A stretch of 64,000 nt of DNA from the NCBI RefSeq assembly GCF_014207185.1, contig NZ_JACHCP010000007.1, positions 186,001 through 250,000 on the forward strand, given 5' to 3'. Within the stretch, counting starts at the first letter, position 1, and the number at the start of each line of letters is the position of its first letter. A program made the translations under genes and the position numbers. The notes under the pieces are model-generated. The model saw only the letters and a program-made list of their open reading frames with translations, did not search any database and had not been told where the DNA came from. The stretch is from Rhodanobacter sp. A1T4 (GTDB taxonomy: Bacteria; Pseudomonadota; Gammaproteobacteria; Xanthomonadales; Rhodanobacteraceae). Positions 37,080 through 46,148 of the stretch are shown in pieces.

Positions 37080-37178
37080 GGCGTTGGCAAAATTTCACAA
37101 GAAGATGGCAAATTTGAGGATAACCCCAAGGCGCCGTAGGGCGCATCATGAACTACCCCGTCACTGGAAACAGCGATC

Positions 37179-37340
37179 ATGCGCGATGTCATCGTAGCGA
37201 TAACCATTGGCCTGGTTGTGGGCATTCTCTACGGCGTACTGCGCACGCGGTCGCCCGCACCGCCACCGATCGCCCTGCTCGGCCTGGCGGCCATGCTCGT
37301 CGGCGAGCGCCTCGTGGCGCTGATCCGGCCATGGTTATGA
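37179..37340 (+). CDS. XapX-domain small membrane protein
   Basis: The 53-residue peptide matches the XapX pattern: VIVAITIGLVVGILYGVLRTR, then SPAPPPIALLGLAAMLVGER and a short end. It has two hydrophobic helices around the conserved RSPAPP loop. Function is unknown. GGAAA at 37166-37170 is a good ribosome-binding site eight bases before the ATG. It precedes the oxidoreductase gene by about 30 bases and is divergent from the AraC regulator, which probably controls it. Confidence 0.85.
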   Translation: MRDVIVAITIGLVVGILYGVLRTRSPAPPPIALLGLAAMLVGERLVALIRPWL

Positions 37341-37371
37341 CCTTTCATCAGGCTCCTTGAGGAAACTATCC

Positions 37372-38340
37372 ATGAAAGCCTTGCGCATCCTGCATTTCGG
37401 CACACCCGATCAACTAGTTATCGATGATGTCGAAAAGCCATTGGCAAGTGACGGTCATGCGGTGGTTGAAGTGCGTGCCGCACCAATCAATCCCAGTGAC
37501 GTCAAGAACGCGGCTGGACTGATGAGCCAGACGAGGCTGCCGCGAACGCCGGGGCGCGACTTTGCCGGTGTGGTGGTTGATGGTCCCGCCGAATGGCTGG
37601 CGAAGGAAGTCTGGGGCAGCGGTGGCCAGTTCGGGTTTACCCACGACGGATCGCACGCCGAATACCTGCAGGTGCCGCTGGACGCGCTGGCGCTGAAACC
37701 AGCCAGCCTCGATTTTGTCGCTGCGGCCAGCGTCGGCGTGCCTTTCACCATTGCCTGGCTCGGCCTGATCGACTACGCCAACGCCCAAAGCGGTGAGACC
37801 GTGGTCGTGATCGGTGCGGCAGGCAGCGTCGGCCAAGCCGTTTGCCAACTCGCTCGCTGGCGCGGGTGTCGCGTGATCGGCGTAGTACGCGATGCGCCTT
37901 CGGCGGCAGAGGCTGCGACCTTCGATGCGTGGACGTTATCCGACCATGATCTGCCCAGGCACGTGCGTGAACTCACCGCCGGTCGCGGCGCCGAGGTCGT
38001 CTATGACGCGGTCGGCGGCGTGATGTTTGCACCCGCGCTGCAGTGCGTGGCCCATCGCGGCCGGCTGGTAGAGATCAGCGCCGTCGGCGCCAGCGACGTG
38101 ACCTTCAACCTGCGCGATTTCTATCACAACGAAACGCAGCTGTTCGGCGCGGATTCGCTCAAGCTCGGCGCCGGCGATACCGCCCACCTGCTCGATCGGC
38201 TGGGGCCGCTATTCGATGACGCCACCTTGCATCCGCCGACGGTGCAACGAACCGTACCGCTCGGCGAGGCCATCCGCGCCTATCAGCAGGTGGCGAACGG
38301 TGAAGGCGGCCGGCAGGTGATCGTGCCGGTTTCCGGGTAG
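37372..38340 (+). CDS. medium-chain dehydrogenase/quinone-oxidoreductase family protein
   Basis: The 322-residue protein has the MDR fold: KPLASDGHAVVEVRAAPINPSDVKN, the catalytic-domain segment RTPGRDFAGVVVDGP, and the NADPH-binding loop VVVIGAAGSVGQAVCQLAR. It lacks the zinc-binding cysteines of alcohol dehydrogenases, which points to the zeta-crystallin/quinone reductase side. GAGGAAA at 37359-37365 supports ATG 37372 over a TTG 15 bases upstream. Co-directional with xapX and close to it, probably under the AraC regulator. Substrate unknown. Confidence 0.87.
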   Translation: MKALRILHFGTPDQLVIDDVEKPLASDGHAVVEVRAAPINPSDVKNAAGLMSQTRLPRTPGRDFAGVVVDGPAEWLAKEVWGSGGQFGFTHDGSHAEYLQVPLDALALKPASLDFVAAASVGVPFTIAWLGLIDYANAQSGETVVVIGAAGSVGQAVCQLARWRGCRVIGVVRDAPSAAEAATFDAWTLSDHDLPRHVRELTAGRGAEVVYDAVGGVMFAPALQCVAHRGRLVEISAVGASDVTFNLRDFYHNETQLFGADSLKLGAGDTAHLLDRLGPLFDDATLHPPTVQRTVPLGEAIRAYQQVANGEGGRQVIVPVSG

Positions 38341-38571
38341 GGCCGAAACAACGAAGACATGGAAGACACCACCGGTGACTTTTCGCTTCCCTGGAGCATT
38401 GCATCCGGTGTTGAATCCACTGACCGGATTTTCTCAGGGAAGCGATGTGCGCCGCGTAGCCATCATGGTGGGTCGTTTGTTCTGGCAATCCACGACGCCC
38501 GTGCTGCTTCGCCCTCTCGGCAACTGCTGACCACGGTTTACGAAGCCGGCCATACAGATAGCTTCTTCGCT

Positions 38572-38895
38572 TCAGCGATCATCGGCCTCGGTTATGGTCC
38601 ACCAGCAAGTCAGTAGCGAAACGCCCGCTATCGCCAATAACAGCGTGATGGCCGATGCTGACAGCTCGCCACCCATCAAGTCGCTCCAACCAAGGTGCAG
38701 CAGCGGCATGGCCAGGAGACTTAGCCAGCACGCCCCCGCTCCTGCCAGGAGACCGACCCACAACGGCCAAGCGACGCGGTGGCGACGCGGTGGCAAACGC
38801 TGCATAAGGCGTTCGGAAAACCCGTCGTCGGGCACCGATCCTTTGAACTGCTTTTGCAGCAGTGCGTCGATAGGATCGTCGTGTTGATGACTCAT
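38572..38895 (-). CDS. probable anti-sigma / membrane protein partner of ECF sigma factor
   Basis: The 107-residue protein has a charged N-terminus (DDPIDALLQKQFKGSVPDDGFSERLMQRLPPRR) and two hydrophobic helices (PLWVGLLAGAGACWLSLLAMPLL, then ASAITLLLAIAGVSLLTCWWTI). The N-terminal part resembles short anti-sigma regions that precede a membrane anchor. Its start overlaps the stop of the sigma-factor gene (38892-38895), which is the main argument for its role as regulator. No zinc-binding anti-sigma motif is seen. Confidence 0.7.
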   Translation of the reverse strand: MSHQHDDPIDALLQKQFKGSVPDDGFSERLMQRLPPRRHRVAWPLWVGLLAGAGACWLSLLAMPLLHLGWSDLMGGELSASAITLLLAIAGVSLLTCWWTITEADDR

Positions 38896-39467
38896 GATGT
38901 TCGCTCCTCATCGGCGGTTTCACGCCAAGGTGCCAGCCATGTTTTCAGTTTTGCTTTGCCGCGTGTCGCATGAGTTTTTACCGTACCCAGCGGCATGACC
39001 AGTACATAGGCCGTCTCTTCCTGACTCAGGCCCAGTTGCACACAATGCAGTAACACGGTCTGCTCAGCGGTAGACAAGCGCTGCATGGCACGCTCGAGAT
39101 CCAGCTGTAGATCGACCGCGTCTGGCAGTGCTGGCAGTTGATCAACCGCGTCGTCATCGATATGGCCAGAGGGCCAAGGCTTCTTACGGCATGCCTGCAG
39201 GAAGCACGAATAGGTGATGCGGTAAAGCCAGGTGGAGAATCGCGCTTCGCCACGGAACTGATCCAGTTTCCGCCACGCCAGCAAAAATGCTTCCTGCGCC
39301 AGATCGTCTGCCATGGCGTGATCGCCATGCAGCAGACGACGCAACTGCGCGCGCACCATGCCTTGATGACGGCGCAGTAACTGTTCGAACGCGCGGCGAT
39401 CCCCATCCAGCAACGCTCGAGCTACCAGCGCTCGATCAATACGCGCTTCGACGGCGCTATCAGCCAC
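38892..39467 (-). CDS. ECF-type RNA polymerase sigma factor
   Basis: The 191-residue protein has sigma region 2 (AFEQLLRRHQGMVRAQLRRLLHGDHAMADDLAQEAFLLAWRKLDQFRGEARFSTWLYRITYS) and region 4 (AMQRLSTAEQTVLLHCVQLGLSQEETAYVLVMPLGTVKTHATRGKAKLK). It is the middle gene of a three-gene minus-strand operon: a small membrane protein upstream (overlap eight bases) and a likely anti-sigma downstream (overlap four). The regulated genes and signal are unknown. It is distinct from the FecI-type factor at 9925. Confidence 0.92.
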   Translation of the reverse strand: MADSAVEARIDRALVARALLDGDRRAFEQLLRRHQGMVRAQLRRLLHGDHAMADDLAQEAFLLAWRKLDQFRGEARFSTWLYRITYSCFLQACRKKPWPSGHIDDDAVDQLPALPDAVDLQLDLERAMQRLSTAEQTVLLHCVQLGLSQEETAYVLVMPLGTVKTHATRGKAKLKTWLAPWRETADEERTS

Positions 39468-39822
39468 GCCGGTTCAGCCACCAGCTGGCGAGATAACCCA
39501 AGCCGATCATCAGCGGCAACAGGCCCAGGCCCCACAAGCCGCCGATGCTCCGGCCGTTGTCGAGCTGTATGGGCAAGGCCAGCAGCATCGCCATCAGCCC
39601 AAGGCCGGTGCTGATCAGCACCAGTCCCCGGCGACGTTCGCTGTAGGCCACTTGCGGCTCGATAAGCAGCTGCGCGGGAAGATCCACACCCTTGTCGGCT
39701 AGCTGCAACAGCATTTGATAGCGCGCCTGCGTTTGCTGATAGCGATACCGCAGCGTGATCAGGACGATCAGCACGGGGGCCAGCATCACGATGAAGGGAA
39801 TAAATAGCGCTGCAGGTTCCAT
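39460..39822 (-). CDS. small membrane protein (DUF6249-like), first gene of sigma operon
   Basis: The 120-residue protein has an N-terminal membrane helix (ALFIPFIVMLAPVLIVLITL), a charged linker (RYRYQQTQARYQMLLQLADKGVDLPAQLL), and two further helices (GLVLISTGLGLMAMLLALPI and LWGLGLLPLMIGLGYLASWWL). The pattern fits the DUF6249 family, often found next to ECF sigma factors. It overlaps the sigma gene by eight bases. Function unknown; it may take part in sensing at the membrane. Confidence 0.75.
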   Translation of the reverse strand: MEPAALFIPFIVMLAPVLIVLITLRYRYQQTQARYQMLLQLADKGVDLPAQLLIEPQVAYSERRRGLVLISTGLGLMAMLLALPIQLDNGRSIGGLWGLGLLPLMIGLGYLASWWLNRRG

Positions 39823-39885
39823 TATCTTGCTCCAGAGTTGAGTTACACGGATGGTGGATGATTAGCCTGATGCCCGGTTGAGCCC

Positions 39886-41403
39886 TCAGGGTTTCGCGCC
39901 TTCGGCGGCAAGCAAGTCGGCAATCTCCTCGGCCAGCAACCAGTGTTGCGACGGCCCTTCGTTACTGGTCAGAGCCACGGCCGCGCCGGTTTCCCAAACC
40001 ATCTCCAGGTCTGACGTCGTGCCCTCGATGCCGCCCTGATGGCCTCGAATATGGCGACCGTGTGAGAGCCGTTCGTCGATGCCGGCTCCAATGGCACCGG
40101 GGCCGTCGTTCGGCACTTCGTCGTCGAACATCTTCGCCAGCGTGGTGGACTTGACCAGTTTGCCCCCGTGCAAGGCATTGGCGAACCGCAGCAGATCGGC
40201 ATTGGTGGAATAACCGCCACCTGCGGGACTGCCCTTGTAGATGCCCTGCACCCAGTTTGCCTTCCACGTATGGGAGAACACCCCATCGTCGTGGTAGTAG
40301 CCGACCGCAAGCCCGGGCACGATCTCGTCCTCGCTGTCGAAGCCGCTGGATGCCATCTGCACAGGTTCGAAAACGTGGTGCTGGATATAGTCGAAGTAAC
40401 TTTCGCCGGAGACGTTCTCGATGATGCGACCGAGTAGTACGTAGCCGGCGTTGCTGTAGCTCAACCCGTTGCCCGGCTCGCCCACCTTGGGCTGGCGGGC
40501 GATCAGCGCCAGATAGTCCACCGGATTGACGTAGCGTTCGGAGTGCTCGAAATAGTCCGGCACCATGAAGTCGCCCAGGCCCGCGGTATGGTGCAGGAGT
40601 TCCCACACCGTGACCTTCTTCGCCATCGCCTGGTCGGGATATTCCGGAACCAGCTTCGCCAGCGTGTCGTTCCACGACAGCTTGCCGGCCTCGACCAGTT
40701 GCGCGATGGCGACCGCGGTGAACATCTTGCCGACCGAGCCGATGCGGAACTTCGTCTGCTGATCGACCGGCACATTGAAGCTACGTTCGGCAAGACCACG
40801 GCACTCGTCGAACACGGTCTCGCCGCCATCGAAAACGGTCACGCAACCGGAGAAGTCGGACACGCTTACCAGTCGGTCCAGTACGACGTGTATCTTTTTT
40901 CCCAGCTCCGCATGCGGCACCAGCCCCTTGGGCCAGTCGGCATAAAGCGGATTGTCCATCGGGACCAGGTGCGCCTGGGCGAGCAGCTCCGGATGCGTCG
41001 GGTCGGCGGTCAGCCAGAACAGGGCGGCCTGCGAGCTGTGACGTCCCTTGACGGCGACTTCGAGCAGTCCCGGCTGGTGCGGATCGGTGCGCACATCGAA
41101 TACGTCCAGGCCGCCGCTATCACGAGCCGCCGAAACCAGGTCAGTTACGAAATCCGCCTTGTCGTCCGCATCGATGGCCAAGGAAAGAATGGTGGGTGCC
41201 CACTGCCTGATCTGTGCGGGAGTGTCGGTATTGATGCGGTGGATCAGCTCACTGCCGAGCTTGCCGACCGGCGTGTTCGGCAAGCTCGGTGCCGTGGACG
41301 CAGCCATTGTTGTGGAAGCCAAGAGGAGGGTGCCAAGTACAAGTATGGGTACGAGAAAGCATTTGCGGATTACGTATTTTTCGATCTGGATGGAATGGTT
41401 CAT
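39886..41403 (-). CDS. secreted serine hydrolase (beta-lactamase class C / DD-peptidase fold)
   Basis: The 505-residue precursor has a signal peptide (CFLVPILVLGTLLLASTTMA-A). After about 170 residues of unassigned N-terminal domain comes the beta-lactamase-related domain with the catalytic SxxK (IGSVGKMFTAVA), the YxN motif (LSYSNAGYVLLGRII) and a C-terminal HQGG in place of the KTG box. Such enzymes are esterases, D-aminopeptidases or DD-carboxypeptidases; antibiotic hydrolysis cannot be claimed. It is divergent from another secreted hydrolase gene (41840) across a 436-base region with a palindrome. Confidence 0.86.
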   Translation of the reverse strand: MNHSIQIEKYVIRKCFLVPILVLGTLLLASTTMAASTAPSLPNTPVGKLGSELIHRINTDTPAQIRQWAPTILSLAIDADDKADFVTDLVSAARDSGGLDVFDVRTDPHQPGLLEVAVKGRHSSQAALFWLTADPTHPELLAQAHLVPMDNPLYADWPKGLVPHAELGKKIHVVLDRLVSVSDFSGCVTVFDGGETVFDECRGLAERSFNVPVDQQTKFRIGSVGKMFTAVAIAQLVEAGKLSWNDTLAKLVPEYPDQAMAKKVTVWELLHHTAGLGDFMVPDYFEHSERYVNPVDYLALIARQPKVGEPGNGLSYSNAGYVLLGRIIENVSGESYFDYIQHHVFEPVQMASSGFDSEDEIVPGLAVGYYHDDGVFSHTWKANWVQGIYKGSPAGGGYSTNADLLRFANALHGGKLVKSTTLAKMFDDEVPNDGPGAIGAGIDERLSHGRHIRGHQGGIEGTTSDLEMVWETGAAVALTSNEGPSQHWLLAEEIADLLAAEGAKP

Positions 41404-41839
41404 CGGCTGCGCTCCTGTGCCTATCCGCCCCTCTCGATAGCAGACGGACGACTCGTCGGTTCGGAAAGACCTTGCTGGACCGCGGTGCTCACGGTGTCTG
41501 AGGCTTGGATGCGCCGATGGACGTAAATGGATTCAACATGGGTCGGCAGCCAACAAGCGCGGCGTGGCTATCGACCCAATAGGCACTCGACGTCTGCTGG
41601 CGTGGCGTTGGCCGAACGTCCGCGAATCTGTCCGCGGACGGTGACACGTATCCACCGCCGGCCAGCAAACTCTTGAATTGACTTGCTTCAGCCGTGAATC
41701 TCCCGCTGGCACAGGGTTTGCTGTGTCCGAATACAACTGCCGCGTTCGCTTCCGTCCACAGACTGCAGCCTTTCGCACTTCGCTTGGCTCGTTGAGCACA
41801 GTGGATTACCAAATATCCGTATCAGGAGCTTTGCTGACT
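41404..41839. other. divergent intergenic region with an 8-8-8 palindrome
   Basis: This 436-base gap between two secreted-hydrolase genes contains CGTCCGCG (41617-41624) and CGCGGACG (41633-41640), exact inverted arms around eight bases. This could be an operator for a dimeric regulator. No gene is seen; a long frame on the plus strand here is the untranslated 5' extension of the 41840 gene. Confidence 0.5.
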
Positions 41840-43027
41840 ATGTTTCGCACAACCATTCTTTCTTTCATGTTGGCACTGGCCGTTGGAATGGCTGCGATCC
41901 ATGTTTCCTCGGCGGCGACGCCGGCTGGCGCATCCAGCGCGGCAACCACTCCAGCGCAGGACAAATCACCACTGATGTCGCGTGACGAGATCACCCGGAT
42001 CCTCGCGAGTAATCGCAAGATCGTCTCACCCGATGGCATCGACGAGATGGTCAAAGTACGTATCGGTGGCATCGACCAATGGCTGTCGATTCGCGGCAAG
42101 GATCGACGCAATCCTATCCTGCTGTTCCTGCATGGTGGCCCTGCCTCTCCGGCGATGCCTGAAGCCTATACATTCCAGACACCCTGGGAGGACTACTTCA
42201 CCGTGGTGCAGTGGGATCAGCGTGGCGCTGGCAAAACCTATGCGGCCAACTCCGAGCAGGCGATGGTGTCGCGAATGACCATCGAAGGTATGACGGACGA
42301 TGCCGCACAGGTGACTGAGTACCTGCGTCAGCACTATGGCAAGCAGAAAATATTCCTGCTGGGACATTCCTGGGGCACGGTGCTGGGCGTTCACTTGGCC
42401 CAGCTGCATCCGGACTGGTTCTACGCCTATATCTCGGTAGGCCAGGTCGTGAACGGGCGCCACAACGAAGAGGTCGGGTACGCCTTCGCCCTCCGCGAAG
42501 CGACAGCGCAAGGCAATGCTCAGGCCGTGCGCGAACTAAAAGCCATGGCACCCTACCCTGGCCCGAAACTGACCCTCGACAACATCGGCATGCGCAGCAA
42601 ATGGGAGATGTATTACGGCGGTCTCGCCTATGGTCGCCAGGATTACCAGTTCGAAGACGATGCTGAATCGTTGTCGCCCGATTACAGCAAAGCGGACCTC
42701 GCCGCGATCAGCAAGGGCAGCCTGTTTTCGCTGAATCATCTGCTGCAGCCGCTGTTGGCGGTCGATTTCGACAACACCACACATTTCGATTGCCCGGTGA
42801 TCGTGTTCATGGGGCAGCACGACTACACCACGGCGCACGAGCTGACGGAAAAGTGGTTCGGCGATATACAGGCACCTTCGAAGCGACTGGTGAGGTTTGC
42901 CGACTCGGCCCACATGATCATGCAGGAACAACCGGGCCGGTTCTTGATGCATCTGGTGACCGATGTCTTGCCGTTCGCACAGAATGTAGGGGACGCAGCG
43001 CCAACGGAAATCACCCGCGATCACTAA
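41840..43027 (+). CDS. secreted alpha/beta hydrolase (proline iminopeptidase-like, S33 type)
   Basis: The 395-residue precursor has a signal peptide (TTILSFMLALAVGMAAIHVSSA-A). It has the S33-type features LLFLHGGPASPAMPE, VVQWDQRGAGKTY and nucleophile elbow LLGHSWGTVLGVHLA, then VIVFMGQHDYTT (acid) and RFADSAHMIMQEQPG (histidine). Relatives cut N-terminal residues from peptides or hydrolyse esters. ATG 41840 follows AGGAG at 41824-41828 and begins the signal peptide; the frame upstream lacks coding character. Divergent from the class-C-like hydrolase. Confidence 0.85.
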   Translation: MFRTTILSFMLALAVGMAAIHVSSAATPAGASSAATTPAQDKSPLMSRDEITRILASNRKIVSPDGIDEMVKVRIGGIDQWLSIRGKDRRNPILLFLHGGPASPAMPEAYTFQTPWEDYFTVVQWDQRGAGKTYAANSEQAMVSRMTIEGMTDDAAQVTEYLRQHYGKQKIFLLGHSWGTVLGVHLAQLHPDWFYAYISVGQVVNGRHNEEVGYAFALREATAQGNAQAVRELKAMAPYPGPKLTLDNIGMRSKWEMYYGGLAYGRQDYQFEDDAESLSPDYSKADLAAISKGSLFSLNHLLQPLLAVDFDNTTHFDCPVIVFMGQHDYTTAHELTEKWFGDIQAPSKRLVRFADSAHMIMQEQPGRFLMHLVTDVLPFAQNVGDAAPTEITRDH

Positions 43028-43315
43028 CACAGCGCGGGCTGTGCTTGCACGTCCACGAACATCACGACTGCTGTATCCATCTTCGGCATGTGGAGTGCAG
43101 AAAAGTCCGTGCTTGCCAAGTTGTTTGGGCGATCAGTTCGCCAGGGCCCATGCGGGCACTCTTCTGTTCTTCCTGCGCTAATGCCCACTTCTTGCTGACA
43201 ACAGGCATTGCATCGAGGACGGCCAAACGGCAATCTCGTAACGTGCGTTATCGTGGTATGGACACAACGAACACTTCGCAACGCATGCGACGAGCGACGC
43301 GTCGCTCATAGCTTG

Positions 43316-44332
43316 CTATATCGCCGTACGCAGTTCCGCCAGCAGCGCCGCATCCGTCCATGATCGTGGCGTTTCTTCTGCCTCGTGAATCAAGGCGCAT
43401 AGCTTCGCGTTGACCGGCGCCTGTCGATTCTGTGCTTCGGCCAATTTCACGACTTCGCCATTGATGTAGTCGACCTCCGTGCGCTTGCCGGCTTTCAGGT
43501 CATCCCAGGTCGATGAGCGGGCCAGTGGATCGATCGCCAGCATGCGCGAGGCGATACGACTGAACAACGCGTCGGGCAATGCCAGCACACGTGGCATCCA
43601 TGTCGGCGGTAGTGGCGTCAGCTTGGCGATCGGCAATCGGGCGATCCGAAAGACATCGAGCGCCTCGCGTTGTGCCAGTGCGAGACAATGGCGCCAGCCA
43701 CGCTGTGACAACTCATCGCGCAACGGCAGATCGGACAGCGCGTTGATCGCGTTGTTGAGGTTGAGCAACAACTTGGCGCGCTGCACGGCGGCCATGTCCT
43801 GGTGCAGCTGCAGGGGCAGGCCGGCGTTGGCGAATGCGACCAGCCACGCGCCGAGCTTTGTATCGGACTGCACCATCAATTGACCGGACGAAGCCTGATG
43901 AAACGCGCCGGGTGAACGCCGTACCACGTTGAACGGCACCATGCCGGCCAGCACCGTACACAGCGGCAACGCTACGGCCAACGTTTCCGCATTGTGCAAT
44001 CCGTTCTGCAGACTGATGACGAGCGTGCCAGGTTTGATGACATCAGCAAGTTGCTGCGCGGCTTCGGCCGTAGCCGCTGATTTGACACAGACCAGCACCA
44101 GGGAAGCATCCGCTGCAGCCGATGCTTCCGTATGCAGATCGAGTACAGCCGGCTCTATCCGCTGCTGGTGACCGCGATAGTCGCTCACCGTAAGTCCGTG
44201 CTTGCGCAAGCTATTCAGCATGCCTTCGCGGCCGATATAACGAACCGATGTTTGGCCGTCCAGACGTCCACCGATATAGCAGCCGATACTACCGGCGCCA
44301 TAGATGACGGCGCGCCCTGTCGAAGCGATCAT
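43316..44332 (-). CDS. panE: 2-dehydropantoate 2-reductase family protein
   Basis: The 338-residue protein begins AVIYGAGSIGCYIGGRLDG, the NADP-binding loop of PanE/ApbA. It continues with LVLVCVKSAATAEAAQQL, VISLQNGLHNAE, the catalytic-lysine region QRAKLLLNLNNAINAL, and WDDLKAGKRTEVDYINGEVVKLA, all family hallmarks. PanE reduces ketopantoate to pantoate for coenzyme A; some family members act on other 2-oxo acids. It overlaps the upstream flavoprotein gene by four bases, an unusual partner, so a catabolic role is possible. Confidence 0.85.
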   Translation of the reverse strand: MIASTGRAVIYGAGSIGCYIGGRLDGQTSVRYIGREGMLNSLRKHGLTVSDYRGHQQRIEPAVLDLHTEASAAADASLVLVCVKSAATAEAAQQLADVIKPGTLVISLQNGLHNAETLAVALPLCTVLAGMVPFNVVRRSPGAFHQASSGQLMVQSDTKLGAWLVAFANAGLPLQLHQDMAAVQRAKLLLNLNNAINALSDLPLRDELSQRGWRHCLALAQREALDVFRIARLPIAKLTPLPPTWMPRVLALPDALFSRIASRMLAIDPLARSSTWDDLKAGKRTEVDYINGEVVKLAEAQNRQAPVNAKLCALIHEAEETPRSWTDAALLAELRTAI

Positions 44333-45987
44333 GCGCAGGCCTTTGCCGCGGCGCGACCAGCGATGCGCCCGGAGAACAGACAGCCGCCGAGGAAGCTGCC
44401 TTCCAGTGCACGATAACCGTGCAGTCCACCGCCACCGAAACCGGCGGCTTCGCCGGCAGCGTAGAGACCGGACAATGGCTGGCCATCCGGCGCCAGCACG
44501 CGTGCATCGAGGTCGGTTTCGAAACCACCGAGGCTCTTGCGGGTGAGGATGTTCAGTCGCACCGCGATCAACGGGCCGTTCGCTGGATCGAGCATGCGAT
44601 GGGGCTTGGCTACACGCGTCAGCTTGTCGCCACGATAACGGCGCGCGTTGTGGATCGCCATGACCTGGCTGTCTTTGCTGAAGGGGTTATCGAATTGCAG
44701 GTCGCGTGCTTCGATCTCGCGGCGGATGTGCGCAAGATCGAGCAGGTTATTACCTGCCAACGCGTTCATGCCAGCGACCAGTTCTTCCAGGTTGTCGCGC
44801 ACGATAAAATCGCGGCCGTGCTGCTTGAACGCTTCCACCGGCGCCGGTGCGCTTTTGCCGATCGCGCGTTTGGCCACCTGCCGCCAGCTCTTGCTGGTCA
44901 GATCAGGATTTTGCTCGGAGCCGGACAGCGCGAATTCGCGCTTGATGATCGCCTGGTCGAGGATGAACCAGCTGTAGTCGTAACCGGTACGGCGCAAGTG
45001 TTCCAGCGTGCCCAGGGTGTCGAAGCCAGGCCACAACGGACCGGGCAGGCGCTGGCCGGTGGCATCGAACCATAGCGAGGATGGGCCGGGCAGAATGCGG
45101 ATCGCATGCATCGGCCAGATCGGGTTCCAGTTCTCGATGCCCTCGACGTAATGCCACATGCGGTCGCGATTGATCAGGCTGGCACCGGCGGCGGCGCCGA
45201 TATCCAGCATGCGGCCGTCGACATGAGCCGGAACCCCGCAGATCATCTTCGCCGGCGGCGCCCCCATACGCTCGGGCCAATAGCGGCGCACCAATTCGTG
45301 ATTGCCACCGATGCCACCGGAACAGATGATCACCGCCTGCGCCCGATGTTCGAACTGGCCGATCGTTTCGCGCGAGCTGGGCTTGCCGCGCTCCACGGTA
45401 TCGGTGGCCAGCACGCTGCCGCGTGCGCCGACCACAGTGCCGTTGTCGACGATGAGTTCGTCAACGCGATGACGGAACGCGAAGCGCAGCAGTCCCTTCG
45501 CCTCGGCTTCGCGCGCGCGCCGCACGAACGGTTCGATCACGCCGTGGCCGGTGCCCCAGGTGACATGAAAGCGCGGCACCGAATTGCCGTGGCCGATCGC
45601 GCCGTAGCCACCGCGCTCTGCCCAGCCGACCACCGGAAACCAGCGCATGCCCATCGCATGCAGCCAGGCTCGTTTTTCGCCGCTGGCGAAATCCACATAA
45701 GCTTCGGCCCAGCGGCGTGGCCAGCGATCTTCGGCGCGATCGAAACCCGCGCTACCCATCCAGTCGGTCAGCGCCAGCGCGTGCGAGTCGCGCACGCCCA
45801 TCCGCCGCTGCTCAGGCGAGTCGACGAAGAACAAGCCGCCGAACGACCAGAACGCCTGCCCGCCCAGACTCTGCTCGGGCTCCTGCTCCAGCACCAGTAC
45901 GCGCTTGCCCGCGTCGGTCAACTCCGTGGCCGCCACGAGTCCGGCCAGCCCTGCGCCAATCACAATCACATCAGTGCTTTCGCTCAT
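44329..45987 (-). CDS. FAD-binding dehydrogenase (3-ketosteroid delta-1-dehydrogenase-like)
   Basis: The 552-residue protein has an N-terminal FAD-binding motif (DVIVIGAGLAGLVAATELTDAGKRVLVLEQ), the flavoprotein segment SLGGQAFWSFGGLFFV, and the C-terminal ALEGSFLGGCLFSGRIAGR after GLYAAGEAAGFGGGGLHGYRALEG. This is the large COG3573-type group of FAD-binding dehydrogenases related to KstD and fumarate reductase. ATG 45987 is preceded by GGAG at the right distance; an in-frame ATG ten codons upstream is less supported. Its stop overlaps the panE-like start. Substrate unknown. Confidence 0.86.
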   Translation of the reverse strand: MSESTDVIVIGAGLAGLVAATELTDAGKRVLVLEQEPEQSLGGQAFWSFGGLFFVDSPEQRRMGVRDSHALALTDWMGSAGFDRAEDRWPRRWAEAYVDFASGEKRAWLHAMGMRWFPVVGWAERGGYGAIGHGNSVPRFHVTWGTGHGVIEPFVRRAREAEAKGLLRFAFRHRVDELIVDNGTVVGARGSVLATDTVERGKPSSRETIGQFEHRAQAVIICSGGIGGNHELVRRYWPERMGAPPAKMICGVPAHVDGRMLDIGAAAGASLINRDRMWHYVEGIENWNPIWPMHAIRILPGPSSLWFDATGQRLPGPLWPGFDTLGTLEHLRRTGYDYSWFILDQAIIKREFALSGSEQNPDLTSKSWRQVAKRAIGKSAPAPVEAFKQHGRDFIVRDNLEELVAGMNALAGNNLLDLAHIRREIEARDLQFDNPFSKDSQVMAIHNARRYRGDKLTRVAKPHRMLDPANGPLIAVRLNILTRKSLGGFETDLDARVLAPDGQPLSGLYAAGEAAGFGGGGLHGYRALEGSFLGGCLFSGRIAGRAAAKACA

Positions 45988-46148
45988 GCGTGCTCCGGTG
46001 TTGTTCCGAGCAATCAACTTAGCGCGGACCGACTGTCGTGGCTATGCGCAATGCGACAAAATGGCAGAGCTAAAACTGGCAAGTCTGCTCGCCAATGAAA
46101 GCCGTTGATCTTCACACCCTCGCCGACTTTTCATACGGATACAAACCC

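Noticed and set aside
38359..38616. 85-codon frame after the MDR oxidoreductase
   Set aside because: Runs into the antisense of the sigma-partner gene, has no homology features and no good start signal.
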